The notes beneath the pieces are model-generated. The model was not told where the DNA came from, ran no database searches, and saw only the letters and a list, made by a program, of their open reading frames with translations. This document shows, in pieces, positions 37,801 to 50,011 of a stretch of 64,000 bases of DNA (the first letter of the stretch is position 1; each line of letters begins with the position of its first letter). The stretch is from Haemonchus contortus. Taxonomy: Eukaryota > Nematoda > Chromadorea > Rhabditida > Trichostrongylidae. The position numbers and the translations under genes are program-made. The stretch spans positions 38,790,420 to 38,854,419 of the forward strand of contig LS997566.1 of assembly GCA_000469685.2 (NCBI GenBank). Direction: 5' to 3'.

Positions 37801-40800
37801 ATTCAACTGGAGCCCATTTTTGGACGACTGCAGTGAAAACTTTAACTATATGGATGTTGAGGAACATTGTCTGTTAGAACTAAGCTGAACTCGAAATCAA
37901 CTACAGCCAAACCTTCATATGTTGATTAATAGTATTAGCGTAACTGTGAGGCTAGGTCTTCCACAACGTGAAAATTCTGAGCAGTCTGACATTACGTTGC
38001 TACTATTGCTAAAGCAGCGCAAGTTTATTATCCAATATTGCCGTTACCATGATGTAGAACTATTAGAAAATCCATTCACAAGGAAATACCATGTTTTTTC
38101 AAGGTATCAAACGTAACTAGGGAATCAAGAAAATTATTTTTGATTTGACTATCAACCAGTTCTTGATTAGATTGCTTTTACTTCTATTACTTCTATCGAC
38201 ATAACTCTCATATAGGAAAATTTTATAGAAGAACCGCTTTATCTGCACGTCAACGACCTTAGCAAACCCTTCGTGGTTAACGCCGATCGGCATGGATTTT
38301 ATCGACAAAATTATGATGCTGACGGTTGGAGAAAGATAATCAAGCAGCTCAGGGACAATCATAAGGTATACTAGATAAAAGTGATGTCGAGTAAAATCGA
38401 GTAGTATCAGGTGATAGATGATGGTATCACCACAGTATGTAACTGATCATAGGCACTGATGTGCATGATTTCAACTTCTGATTCAAGCGATGCAATTCAG
38501 AATCTGCCAAATCGGTAGCCTTTTTGTAGAATCAAAGCTAAAGTCATTCTGGAAAGTACCCTTTGATGAGTCGCTTTGGAGTTCTGCCAATGCTCAATTA
38601 CATACTGATGTGATACTTGCACTGAACTGTGCCAACTACTAGGCCTTCGACTTCTTGATCATAGAGTGATTTGAAGCCTAAATGCATTCCATTCGACTCA
38701 AAACCCCTTTTCCAGGTTTTCAGCCCACGGACAAGGAATGCTATCATAAGTGATGCATTTGCATTGGCTTCTGTCAATGCAATCGAGTACGAAACTGTAT
38801 TTGAACTACTTAAATACGCTGTTAACGAAGAGGTTCTGATTTGATTTTGGGTATATGTCATTACACGATGGTTCCCTTAGAAGCTAAGGTATTTTCAGGA
38901 GTTCATACCTTGGACAGAAGCAATTTCTGGAATATTCGCCGTCTTAAAATTCTTCGGTAACGAGCCGGAGTCGAAGCCAGCCGAAGTGGGTCTGACAAGA
39001 TCACCTAGAATGCTCGGAGCTCAAAAGAACGTCTTTAGGCCTATATGATGAAAATTTTGGAACCGATGTACAAGAAGAGCGATTTGGGTTACATTGCCGC
39101 TAAGTACAAGGATGACCAATTATTTTCCAAAATGTGAGGACAAGTACATTCAGCTATCATATTTTACGACCGACAATTACAGTAGATTTACTATATTTCC
39201 TCTTTCTTCGCCATCACAGGAGATCAAGGAACTTGGGCAAAGGGGATACAAATATAGGAGTAGCTTTTTCTAAGATTCGAAGGCTGCAATCTTTCCCACG
39301 CTCAACTCCTACTTCTAACCTGTTCTAAGTAACTTTATCGACAGCAAACAACATAGCGTAGTAACATATGCCGTAAAATCTACCGTGACTTTCCAAATCT
39401 GCAGGGGCCGTCAACTTCACTGAGCATATCCTTTTTTTAGCAATCTGCAGAAAGATATCATTGATGCGTACTGTGCTCTTGGATCAAAGGACTGTATGAA
39501 GAAGTACAAAGATATCTTTGATCGTGAAGTTATGAACAAATGTAATGACGGTGATGAGGCAACCAAATGCGTAAGGTGACTGTTCCTTTCTTGGATTCAG
39601 TTGTTTGGGGTTTTGTCTTCGTGATTGGCAGATGGTAAATATGTATATCCAATGGTAAATAGAATATCCTGAATACCCTGAATTTTTCTCTCTTGTCCTC
39701 TCAAAATGGTTGAGGTTGGACAATAGTGTTTGATTCTACGAATCGAATGTCATTTTTGATCAAAATTCATGTAATCAATGTCCTCAGAGCTGTAAAACTC
39801 AATGACTCGTAGAGGAACTCAGAAAACGCTAGACTATGTCAAATCCCCCTAGTCCTCCTCACTCGGAAAAAATTCTTCAGTGTCGTACTGACTTCCAAAC
39901 AGAGCAAATTTGCGCTATACCTGAAATTATATGGAGCTTCCCAGGGTCTCCGAGATATTGCTGTGGAGAACGGGAAACTGTTAGAACAGGGATATTTTGA
40001 CCTCGACAGAGAGGTTTTCCATGAGAACTTTGCTTGTGAGACCCTCATTGTGATTCATTTAGTGTCGCTGCTCCTCTTCGATCGAGTACTTATTGCAATG
40101 GTGTGAAGGCAGGTGGAACTTACGCATTCGAAAAGGTAACTTATAAGCAATGTTCACAGCCTTCCTGTGGCGATTCTTCTTGAATCATCCATTGCTTCGT
40201 TTGCGAAAGCATACGAGGCTGGGGCGAATTCTTCGGCTCAGGCTTAGAAACTCCTGATCTTGTTTGGTCTTACTGGAGGTCTGCAATCTGCTGTCACATA
40301 CAGGTAGCGACAGTGCACTACCTTTGAGCTTCTCCTCAATCACCGGAGAATAATATGAATAATATGACCCATTCTCTGGATTGGACCTTGCCCAGCAGAA
40401 TGCCTACCAATTTGAGTATATCTGGTATTATCCTTCCGCATTATTTGCCAACCATTGTTACCAGAATACCTAATGAAGTCGATTATTTCAGGTAAAGGCA
40501 CTATATTATGAAGAAACTGTTCAACTGGAAAAGGATATGCTCCTCCGAGCATTAGGCTGCCACAGGGATGTTACAGCTCTGAAAGGGTAAGAGTTCTTAG
40601 CGTATGCATTACACTTCGGAACAAATACCTTTTCATATCTCATTTCCGAGTACCCGAAACATGTTTGCTACATTGGACTGAATTTCTGAAGAAAATAGTC
40701 TGCTTGCGGTAAATACAGCATAGAAAACTCAAAAGATGTCGTACTTAGGAAGAACGTGATCCTCAACTCCATCGTACTCACCAGCTTCGTCCGGTGAACT

Positions 40801-43800
40801 TGATGATACCTTCTCAGCGCTTGATTGAGCTTCTCGGCATAGCATCGTATACCACTGTCCATAACAAGGAAATCGTAGACCAGAAAGTGAAGGGATCTAA
40901 AAGACCAGGGAAAAATCAACGGATTTCAATGAAGCTTTTCACTGAAGCTGCTACATTTAAAATTTACTGGAATCATAGCTTAGTCGAAACTTGAAGAAAA
41001 TCAGTTTGATATCTGCTCCTAAGCCCTTCCGACGTCTTACGCCATTACTTTCTTACCTAAGGTGCAGTGGCACTGAAATGTCCAATCTGAGGCAAACTGA
41101 GCAGAGGCATCCTTAGAATGAACTCAGTGCAGTACACACTCCTTAGTGGGTACCGACTTCCATAGCCACCGTCCTGCTGTCTATGTCATGCACAGCTCAT
41201 ACTTCGTTTCATGTAGTGACTCGAGCAAAAAATTAAGCACCGTAACCCGAGTAGTGATCGAATTCTGTTGTTAGTAGTCGTTATTACCTCATAAGGCTCT
41301 ATTGATTCGTAATTTTTTACTTCGAACCTGTAACTTGAAAAATAGGTGAACACAGGTAAATTTTGTCCAGGGTGCGGCAAAAGTTCTGGTCATGGTAAAT
41401 ATGATCGTAAAAACGGTGAAATTGATCGATACATGATACTATTATACTCCAAAGCATTAACCAACACGTGTATAGATCACAAAAACAACCTAGATCTCAA
41501 AATAGCCTCCTGCGCGAATACAGGCTAAAATTCTCCTAAGAAATGCGTCTACGGCGGCACGGAGGTGGTCTTCGTCCAAATCCTCCCATGCTTCAACGGG
41601 GGTTACACGTATAACATCCAAACTTCTATGCTTAGTAGAGCAGCCTTTCGTCATAAGAACTGAATACACAGAATGGTCCGATTTATTCAGGCCTGGTTTG
41701 TTTGGGGACCAATCGTCCGACGAGATGAAGTCTGGGAAGTGCGTTGCGCACCAGCCCTGTACCACAATGTACCTGTGTGCTGTAGCTGAATCCTGTTGAT
41801 AAGTCTATGTCCGGCTGCCGAAATGGGATTTTGCTCAGGGGAGTACATCCTTCTTCAACACGACTTTTAAGTAGGTCTTGCTATCCACTTTGACCCTTTT
41901 CTCAAAGAAAATCGGGGACATCTTGCCGTCCGATGGGATTGCCCCAAAAAACATCAACGACTTGTGCTGTACAGATCGCTGAGCAATCCCTCCATGTCGG
42001 CTGGCTTCTGCAGGGCTTCCCGCTATCATCCTATCGTTTTGAGTGTTCAGGAATTGATCTGTTGAAAAAAGACGTTCGTTGGTGGATGTTGCTCTGCCGT
42101 GCCTGCGAAAATTGCTCTAAAAGCTCCTCACATCTTTCTAGCCTAGTTTTCTTCACACGCTCAGTCAGCAAGTGAGCTTTTCTGAACTTATAAGAGCGAA
42201 GTCGAAGGTGGCTGGTGACAATCCTCCCAACAGATCGAGCTGAAATACCCACCTCATAATGCCATTTTTTTCTCGGACTTACGAGGGTGGTGGCTGATCA
42301 TCTCTCGAATGACTTTCACGACCTCTTTTGTCGTTGCACTCTTCAGCCTTCAACTTTTGGGCTTGTCCTCCATAGTTCCTGTCGTCTTGTACCTGTTGAC
42401 GTTGTTGTGCACGGTTCTCAGGGGAATCTTGAGCTGTTTGAAGATGGTCTTTGCCATGCACCGAGCCAGATGGAGGTGCAGGATGGTCCTTGCTTGTCAC
42501 AATTCTGTAAATTGGCATATTAAAGAACGGCCCGCTCATGGAATGTGTAGAAGAGGACTTGCAGTAAATACTGGCACAGATCCTGTCGAGATTGAAGGCC
42601 TCACTTTTTCATAGAGAACCTGGAACGGCTTTTGCCAGAACTTTTGCCGCACCCGTACATCATAAACGGATATGTAATGGTACCCAACTAACAATTATCT
42701 GGATCTCTCGCTTACTTTTGAAGACTTTTTCTTTCACTGAAATGACGAAATGTGAAGCTGTGATGTGTTATTCTTGTGGATTCCGCTTCACTCATCCTTT
42801 ACTTTGCCATATTCCAGCCTTCTTCTACTTGCGGTGGATCGCAATTCGTCATTTGTCCGTCTTCAGGATATCCCGAACGCCTTCCAAGCTGTAGCCGCAA
42901 ATCCTGTTGGCGAAGAATTCATGTTCAATTTCCTCATAGAAAGATGGGGAGATATCATTGGAAGGTATGCTGAACTACGTGGTGTTTCAGAAATGATACG
43001 TAAAAGTAAAATGCTATTTTTCGGTATTTTCTTGACTTTCCCTCAAGCGTATTCCATATGAGCAGCCCATATTTCGAAGCTTAGACGTACTGAGGTCGTC
43101 TAGGACGACAATCTTATCGACCGAGGTGTTTCTCGAATTCACATCCATCATTGATACGGGTTTAAGCGGATCCACGATAAGCCGCCACATTTTATCTCTA
43201 ACGCCAGCGTATCCCTATCACAGCTGTTAAGAGTCCATTGTTCTGTTTACTCCTTGCCACGATATCCTCGCTTGTATGTCTGAAGCCCAAAGTCCTTTTC
43301 GTTAATTAATCTGTTGAGAGATGCACCCCGCATTCGACTTCCATTCAGAATGTAGTGGCGCACTGTGTTCAAGTGTGGCCTATATGTACAGTAACGAAGT
43401 GGTCAGCCAATGTACATTTCAGTGCTTTTATTCCCCAGACGAGTCTGAAACCAATTAAACGACCCCGCAGGGATGGAATGCTCAGTTTATTAGGAGCATA
43501 TCAATTCGAGAGTCGATCCCCGGATCTTGTGTGTGTGGTAGTGCACCCCTTTCCATTATAACACCTCCGTCCATTCGATGGTATGCGTTGACTGCATCCT
43601 GCTTATTCGGGTATTATAACCACAAATCGAACCATTTCCTAGCAATGAGGATATTCATAGTACGTGAATAAATAGGTATATACAGTAGCGCTCAAAAGTC
43701 TTCGGCGAAATGGTTCTTCAGCCGTACTTTGCAGTCGTAACTATTTTTCTACTGGATCTAATCGAGCGAAATTTTTATATTCGGAGCGTGGTTGTATTGT

Positions 43801-46800
43801 GAATATTTACCACTATTAACTTGCAATATGATCATGTTCCAGATAGTCCAAAGAGCATGAACTCAAAATCGACTGATGATTCAGATGATGGCCCTTTTAG
43901 CATCCCTTTCCTTTTTATCATGTCTAATGTGTACGAGCGGTAATGCTGAACGCAATAGATGAGAAAAACGCACATAAGTTGCGAATAAGTGCAGACACCA
44001 ACAACTTTAATTTGGCAAAATGTGCTACCGCAACAAACACCTTACTCCTTCACCGAAGACTTTTGAGCGCTACTGTACATACATACGCATACAAATACAC
44101 GCATGCTTTTGCAGTGTCGTCATTTGTACTGTATGCTGTCGTCTCCACACAGTCCTTCGAGAATTATTTTGAGCTGGCAACAAAACTGTAAAGCGTATTA
44201 GAGATAAAAAGTTGAGCTGATTGTTGCTGTTCGTTATCAGTTCGGTGAATTCTTTCATTTCAGCATAGGATCAGAACCGACATATGTTGAAAGAGTGATA
44301 CCACCATGTACCTCAGGCATTCGTTCCAAACAGCAGATAGATCAGGTCTCCTTTTTGAAATTTCGCACTAGAACTACATCAACTGTTATTATTATGCAAT
44401 TATATATTATATCAAGATTTTAATATTCAAAATAAGGCCTCATAATTACAAGTAGACAAAAGATGCGGTGATGGAAGAAGATTTTGTCAGGGATTTCGGA
44501 ATGGGAAATAAGTAAGGAGTAGTGGGCATGGATAATGGTACGCATCCGGTCTGTCTCCTGAGAACATGACATGAGAGTCTCCTGATTTGGTTCCGAGGCA
44601 ATATCTGGCCAGAGAGCTGTTGTCCACGCCTACAGCTTGCATAGCTCTACACAGGCGAACTGATTGAAAAGGTTCCAAATAGAAGTTCTCCCACAGGGTT
44701 TACCAAATGTATTTGAAGCTTCTAAGCCGGGAATGACATTAGATTCTATATGTGCGTTTACTGACCTTATGTATTAAAAAATCCTACAATCGTATCTCAA
44801 GATATCCCCTATGAGTACGGATAGAGGCTCAAAGTTTGCGCGAACTCCTCGCATGTTGCACGCATAGATTCTCCACATTTTCAGCCATTCTTGATCTTCC
44901 TTTGTAGGACTCCAAACTGAGACTGCAAACCCGACAGGTGCTATTCTAATCAGAGACCATACGGAAGAGTTAAGATCTGGAAAGCATGATGGTTGTTCTT
45001 CTTTGCTAATGAAGTCGGGCAACTAGCGTCGGTAGCATTCCCTCGCGCTATGGACTGGGGTATCGTCTCGCTGGAAGGACCACGAGCTTTTTTAGGAAAC
45101 GAAGTCGGATCAGAACTTCATTATGACCTCTGAGTGCAGGTCTTTGTCAGTATTCACTCCGAAACTACCAGCGTCTTACCTTGTAGGTGACTCACTCAAA
45201 AAAGTAATTCAGCTATTCTCGTTCCACCCTTTTTCTTATTTGAGATTGCCCGTTCGATGTTTATTACCAAAACGTTATCGTTTCATTCATTGGGAAGTGA
45301 TTTTGTCGTGAGAATTTTTGAGGCGGAGAAAACGATCGAGGGTTGCGTGTCTCCATTCAAGCGACTTAGCAACATTCATATATGACCGTACACTGTCTAT
45401 TGAGATCCGAAATAAACCAGCATTTCTGCATGCGATAGGTAGGCCAGTCGAGCTATTGCCTGGCAATCCATCTCAGCACAACTCCGATAAGTCCTGCTCT
45501 TTCCCTGTCTTTTTGACGGGTCACTCAGATTCAGATCAAGTCAGAGACGGACCACTTACATAGTCCTATCTTCAGAAACAGTGCCCTTTCTACCCATTCC
45601 TGGTTTCTGATTGAGTCATTTTAACTGTATCGTTTAATAGCCTTCTGTACAGATATTATTGGAGTCACAATTAATTTGGTTGAAGTGAGTTTGATAATTT
45701 AGTTCTACATTAGAAGTTTCTGAATTTTGGCGCCACTAATTTTGGGACACTCTGTAGATCCATGAGGTATCACCTGTATCACCTGCCGTCCCGTTGATCA
45801 TCGACTTCCTCGAGCAGGCGCCAGTAACGTCTCCATTCGTCGCTGTCACGAGCCAGAGTGGTCCAACATTCCTATCGTTCAGAGCTTTCGTGAAGAAGTC
45901 TGACCATCTCGTTGGCGGCCTTCCTAGAGTTCGTTTGATGTCCCGAGGGATCCAGTCAGTAACCGCCCTGGTCCAACGGTCATCACTATGTACATATATC
46001 GCATAACGTGTCCGATCGTCGTCCTTTACAAAGCGCGTTGAGTAACGCTGACAGCAGGCTCATCCTGCTTTCGTAGAGTCCAAGTCTCCGAGGTGTACGT
46101 CAAAGCAGGAGAGACAGCAGTGTCGAAAACGTGAGCGCGGAGTGTGGGTGATGTTCTTTGTCTTCTTCACTACTCCCTCGATATTCTTAAATGCTCCCTA
46201 CGCGGCGCGTTTCCTTCTGCACAGCTCTGGAGCTATGTCGTTCATCATGTTGACTTCCCGACCTAGAACCATAAGGTAATGGCTAAATAATATGCCTCGC
46301 GAGAGCTTACCGATATGGAATACCAATTTTTCATGCGGATCGATGTCCACAGGCAGGTGCACCCAGTGGTGGCAGGGACACCCACGAAGACACCGTTTCT
46401 GCATGTTCTGAGACTTCATCGACTTAGGAAGGGGTTGCAACAATGATGCCTTCAACTAATTCAGTTTGTAAATGGCGTGGTCGATCTTTCCGGATGCACA
46501 ACCGGGTCGGGCATGCGCTTGAGGCATTCGTGCATAGGTTGTAGAGATCAACATCTTACTCCTTGTTGGGTGAGGTGACATGTTCATGTAGACTCGGTTT
46601 AGTGTTGACGTCCCTTGTAGTTTGACGTTTTTCATGACTGTGCCTCGATCACTTTAGATTCTCTTGGAAAGAGGCCTAATTAGCTCCAATCAAACACCGC
46701 CAAACGTTATCTTGGAGGAGAGCGCAGACAACCACAAACTATAGATGGCATTGTTTTTCCAATCATCAGAGATTTGCACAGGAAAAATGAAGAGACACAC

Positions 46801-47464
46801 TAAAGACCCTTTTTTTTGGATTCTCGTCTTGTCTCAGACTTCCTTTCTACTCAACATCAACCCTTTGTGACTAGATCATCTATCTCTGCCGTGGGGTGGT
46901 CGTGAACATCGGGTGGTACTGGCGTCTCGAATGGATTTGTACGAACCTTCGTGGGGGATGCCGACAGCACACTCCAATGCGCACAGATACATCTATGAAG
47001 AGTCAGGAAGTATTAGTCGCCCTAGCACAAGGAAAAGTTCACTGTCTAAATCCCTCAGCATATCAGAGAATTCGCTTGACCTGGGAGAGCCTTTCTTAAC
47101 GAATTATCCCCCTAACTGCCAAGGAGTTCACACAGACTCGCCACTGACTGACTTGAGATCTCACGGTGACAGAAATCCTCATTCTAATGAAACCAGATTC
47201 AATCTAATTATGTCAGTAAGTAGAAAATTGATCAAATCAAGAATTGATTGAATTATTCCAATTTAGTTCGAAATTCACTACCGTATGCGATGTTTTGGAG
47301 AAAATTACTGCCGTTTTCAGCTGAGAAATCTTCACAAAAATGGCATTCATGCTCAAGAATACAGCACGTTTGTCAAAGAAATTGAACGAGCAGAGCATAA
47401 AGTGGATTGGATTAAAAAACACTTCAAAAAATTAGCCTCATTCTTTAAGAACGCTACCTCGTAA
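25824..47464 (+). CDS. M1 zinc aminopeptidase gene 2 (H11 / aminopeptidase N-like), complete, one damaged splice site
   Basis: Exons: 25824-25975, 26951-27027, 27232-27410, 27830-27937, 28018-28097, 28710-28862, 29039-29162, 29279-29399, 29494-29557, 32025-32115, 32808-32924, 33000-33200, 35007-35147, 35219-35340, 35417-35490, 38229-38365, 38716-38832, 38899-38985, 39039-39133, 39441-39575, 40063-40135, 40492-40586, 42818-42964, 44264-44345, 47321-47464 (TAA). Phases close to 971 residues, about the length known for H11 (~970). Basic cytosolic tail, clear membrane span about 17-39, then an extracellular stalk. GAMEN 342-346; zinc ligands H378, H382, E401; general base E379; Tyr 465. Expected role: membrane ectopeptidase trimming peptides, in the family usually at intestinal microvilli. 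Odd: exon 14 lacks an AG before 35219 (ttttccg); the nearest usable AG (35190-35191) would add nine in-frame residues, giving 980. The gene spans 21.6 kb because many mobile elements sit in its introns. Confidence 0.93.
28524..28623 (+). repeat. 54-bp tandem duplication in a gene 2 intron
   Basis: 'gagttactgtaagagccg...gaattttcgtttctgt' occurs at 28524 and 28578 with three substitutions. It lies in the intron between exons 5 and 6. Confidence 0.85.
29169..29245. repeat. AT-rich microsatellite (ATT/ATTTTT)
   Basis: Low-complexity A/T tract in the intron between exons 7 and 8 of gene 2, beginning a few bases after the donor site. Confidence 0.8.
29873..31940 (-). mobile_element. Self-inverted mariner (DD34D) element with a nested insertion
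   Basis: Both ends are TTAGGTTGGTGCAAAAGAAATGC, facing inward, flanked by TA (29871-29872 and 31941-31942). The ~390 bp at each end are inverted copies of each other and both encode the transposase N-terminus ([22 protein letters not shown]), plus strand at left, minus strand at right. The central region (minus strand, about 30600 to 30260) encodes the next part: a helix-turn-helix ([21 protein letters not shown]) and the first catalytic Asp in [12 protein letters not shown]. The C-terminal part with the other two Asp is missing, replaced by the inverted left end. Within the coding part an unrelated block (about 30604-31552) is inserted. It resembles irritans/bandit-type mariners known from hookworms (family knowledge). 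It lies in the gene 2 intron between the GAMEN and HELAHQ exons and cannot encode an active transposase. Confidence 0.88.
30604..31552. repeat. Block of degenerate tandem units inserted in the mariner
   Basis: About five units of ~115-145 bp share 'catcagtgttcc(t/c)atcctgcc...cctac(t/c)...tttgaac(g/t)ctctag', near 30865, 30980, 31115, 31233 and 31376; the last two are the most alike and include 'caaaccccgcccc(t/c)tgtgggcgga'. A GC palindrome (gcccggctacgccgggc) is at its left edge and an (AC)n tract at about 31485-31513. Confidence 0.7.
33737..34350 (-). mobile_element. Penelope-like (GIY-YIG) retroelement fragment, copy 1
   Basis: On the minus strand the frame ends in a stretch like [25 protein letters not shown] followed by [11 protein letters not shown] and [17 protein letters not shown], the conserved tail of nematode Penelope-type GIY-YIG endonuclease domains (recognised from memory, so moderate confidence). 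The upstream part is broken by stops and frameshifts. The distal half (33995-34350) is similar to 52225-52625. Lies in the gene 2 intron between exons 12 and 13, antisense to the gene. Confidence 0.5.
35192..35218 (+). other. Possible 27-nt extension of gene 2 exon 14 through loss of the AG acceptor
   Basis: The family acceptor (gene 1 gtttcag, gene 3 ctttcag before ATGGG) reads ttttccg here. The nearest suitable upstream AG is 'gttcag' ending at 35191; using it gives a 44-nt intron and adds nine codons (IEILFLSFP) in frame. Confidence 0.6.
35882..37395 (+). repeat. Three tandem ~545 bp units in a gene 2 intron
   Basis: Units start at the shared 'aaattcaaacacccgc(tg/ct)ttccc' at 35882, 36424 and 36970 (spacing 542 and 546); the third is cut short near 37395. 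They share 'gcagagctgatccg(g)tggtcaa', 'gatcgat(c/g)agttg' and 'acaggaatgct(t/c)cagaag(a/g)tgg'. Diverged, with no conserved open frame. They lie between exons 15 and 16. Confidence 0.85.
41370..42654 (-). mobile_element. Tc1/mariner-type transposon relic with terminal inverted repeats
   Basis: Perfect 20-bp inverted ends GGGTGCGGCAAAAGTTCTGG (41370-41389) and its complement (42635-42654). Between them the minus strand carries a broken DDE transposase: N-terminal pieces near 42250-42540, a helix-turn-helix stretch [20 protein letters not shown] (42252 downwards), [16 protein letters not shown] near 41950, and the C-terminal [19 protein letters not shown] region (41765-41490). Several frameshifts. 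No clear TA duplication next to the repeats, so the true ends may lie slightly outside. In the intron between exons 22 and 23 of gene 2. Confidence 0.8.
43683..44075. mobile_element. 393-bp Tc1-type MITE
   Basis: Perfect 23-bp terminal inverted repeats CAGTAGCGCTCAAAAGTCTTCGG (43683-43705) and complement (44053-44075), flanked by TA on both sides (43681-43682, 44076-44077). Ends starting CAGT and TA targets are typical of Tc1-like elements. No coding capacity. In the gene 2 intron between exons 23 and 24. Confidence 0.88.
44775..45120 (-). mobile_element. Tc1/mariner transposase fragment, no ends found
   Basis: Minus-strand frame with [25 protein letters not shown], matching the C-terminal catalytic area of Tc1/mariner transposases (compare [19 protein letters not shown] in the 41370-42654 element). 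Upstream (minus) a degraded [17 protein letters not shown] fits the preceding block. Broken by frameshifts. In the last intron of gene 2. Confidence 0.6.
45775..46460 (-). mobile_element. RTE-like non-LTR retrotransposon fragment (reverse transcriptase C-terminus)
   Basis: Minus strand reads [28 protein letters not shown], then, after frame changes, [22 protein letters not shown] and [16 protein letters not shown], the typical end of RTE-clade polyproteins (family knowledge). Several stops. In the last intron of gene 2, antisense to it. Confidence 0.7.
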
Positions 47465-47612
47465 CTTTTCTGAATTTGCAATGTATATAGTTTTCTAATG
47501 GGTAGGAAGGAGTTTTAAGAAAAGTATGATTCGAAAGTTCATCCTCAAAAAAAAACAAGAAAAAATGTTTATCATCCCGATGGTTTTTATGGGAAGGTGT
47601 TCAATAGTTTTG

Positions 47613-47618
47613 AATAAA
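47613..47618 (+). terminator. Polyadenylation signal candidate for gene 2
   Basis: AATAAA 149 nt after the TAA stop, at a normal nematode 3' UTR distance. Confidence 0.5.
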
Positions 47619-47949
47619 TTGAAGCTCAGCTAGAATGCTCAGTGTTGATGCTTCATATCACTTATACCTGATTCCGAGCCCAGTGATTATACTCGTTTGT
47701 GGCCTGTTTCGCTCTGATCACTTACCCTATCCTGCTACTGCATCGATTTTGCTCGTCATTCTTTTGAATGTATTGATTGTCTTGATTGTTGAGATTAGTT
47801 ATCTGATAAAAATTAATGGTTGACGTCTATTGGTGTTTAGTGACTGGGTGCTTTCAGAGTTCAACGCCATGTAATCGACCGACCGCCCGACCGATGGCAT
47901 TGCAGGTCACCTGTTGGCAACGCAGGACAGATTGTGTTCAGGCGGCATA

Positions 47950-48217
47950 AGGGGAGGGAGGGGGGCAGTTGGAACGGTTCTGTGTAATCGATCCGCCGCA
48001 CGCGGCTGTCGCGGATCATTTGCCTCATCATAACAGTTCTAGCGTTCTTCATAGAGCTCGATCGCCATGCGATTATTACTTTAGGCATGATTCAACTGTC
48101 ATTTCTTTTGTTCATGTATTTCTTACTTGCTGCTGCATTCTGCTACATTCCTTCGCGAGCGACGTCACTCTCGCCGCCACGCGACAATTTCGTTCCTACT
48201 GCAACACCCCGGCATAA
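47950..48217 (+). repeat. Dispersed repeat B, copy 2
   Basis: Second copy of 20285-20545, same orientation, here between genes 2 and 3. Confidence 0.7.
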
Positions 48218-50011
48218 GCCGGTCCGCCCGTCGGTCGGTCTGTTGAAACAATGCACGTCGTTAAATTCTGAAAACATCCACTAAAACCTACTAATTTCGA
48301 TTCCTGATAAGCTTCTTGTTCACAAAAACCAACAGAGCTAGCTCCTTGGGTAATAGAGAGCTACGGTAAGTCCTTCATGTAAAAACTAACTTAGTGTACT
48401 GAAAAAGAGAAACGAAGTTGTTAAGAATTAAGAAGGCTGCTCCGAAATGCATACGGTATGCAAATCCCAGACGAAATTTCGCCCCATCACCCTGCAATCC
48501 AAAACCGCTCATAAAACCCGGTCATATCGCCATTATATACTTTAGACATTCTGCTCCCTAGTTCGTTCCCAAGGCAGCTTTCCGATGTCATCGCCTTCGT
48601 GCTCGAGTTTCTTGCTATTCTTAATGTCAGTGCCCTACCTATCTCAATGTCATATTAGACAGAAGCGCAGTTATTTGCGATCTGACACATCAGTTCCACC
48701 TTTTATCAGAAGGCAGCTCGAAAACATCGTTTTGGTATGCACTTCTCGGCTTCTAAACCTCTTTTTTGCTTGGTTTTCTATTGGCCTTAATAGAAAGCTG
48801 AATGGCACAGCTGTAATCGCGTAGGAGAAGAATAAAGCGAAAAAACCGTTCTCTGGCTCCCTTAGGTGACAGCTCTGTACCTTCTCCCCGTAGTGCTTCA
48901 CTTAAGCGGATTCCCACTTACGTATTCGTTTGCAATACTGAAAAGCCGATCAAAACGTCTAAAAGAGACCGGTCCCGATAAGTGGCATAGAAAAATGGAA
49001 ACGGTTGATCTGTTCAAAGGCACAACTCACGAAAAAATGGTTTCTGATTTCTCCCTCAAAGAATACCCACTGGTCCCAAAGGGTAACAAGAAGGACGCTG
49101 TCGAGTCCCAAAACTCGAAAGCTCGGGCATAGTGGGAACCCCGTTACCGTACCGCCCGGACTTCCCTCCCCTCAATCAATGGCACGTCAGAAGAGTGTCG
49201 AGGCGATACAGATTGCAATACTCGTTCTAGGACCTACACAATCAACCGATCGCCGAGTGATGAGGCGATATTTTTCTCCCATTCTTTTATACTCTGTTAT
49301 TCTTTTTGCTGCTGCGATCCTTATACTAATTTTCTACCTCAAGAGGCTGAAAAAGGTGACTATTTTTGCTGTTACGAGGATTTTTCTTCTCAGCTTTGCT
49401 TATGAGTGGATGAACTTTAGCGTAGTCAGCTACTCGCACCAAGACCCACATGCACGCACTGCCACACATTGTATAGCTCGTCCAAAAGCCCCACTAATTA
49501 CCGTGAACTGTGCCTCTAATTCAGGGCACAGCGTGGGTGATGCAACATGAAAGGCAAGCGGCACTACCCTCTATTTAGACGATGGCAGCAGATATGACCT
49601 GAAGAAATAGGCTTCTGAAGCCCCAAGACGTAGGACACGTAATAAAATGTAGCTTTAAAAAAGTGTGATAACAAGAACCATGGCATTTCTGATTACATCA
49701 TGTGTTATCAGATTTATTATAGAACGTCATCGAACATAGTTCGCTGTGGCCACACTCCCAAGGAAGCGATGTGGTTCGGGAACCGTTTGGGAATTGTTGT
49801 TCCCAGCACTCTCTTCACATATGCCCAAAGTGTAGACCGTACAAAATCCGTTCCTTCGGTTCTGCTTCGAGCATTTTCTAGTTACCTTGAACTCTGATCT
49901 TCTACACTCCTACTTTTTGTTCACAGATGTCGATTTTTTACATCATTCTGCTCAGTTTCTCGTCCTTCCTTCTTCGCTTGAAAGCACTTAGATCCAGGAG
50001 GGGGTTTCAAA
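48218..50011 (+). other. Intergenic region with an unrecognised open stretch (48866-49355)
   Basis: Two overlapping frames, 48866-49132 (ending in a Lys-rich stretch KEYPLVPKGNKKDAVES) and 49005-49550, the latter with a membrane-span-like segment (SPILLYSVILFAAAILILIF) followed by YLKRLKK and a possible donor at about 49355. Neither is recognised, and without a second copy I cannot tell a small gene from chance. The rest of the stretch shows nothing. Confidence 0.25.

Noticed and set aside
885..47464. Operon of aminopeptidase genes
   Set aside because: Intergenic distances of 2.4 to 10 kb are far above the roughly 100 to several hundred bp usual in nematode operons.
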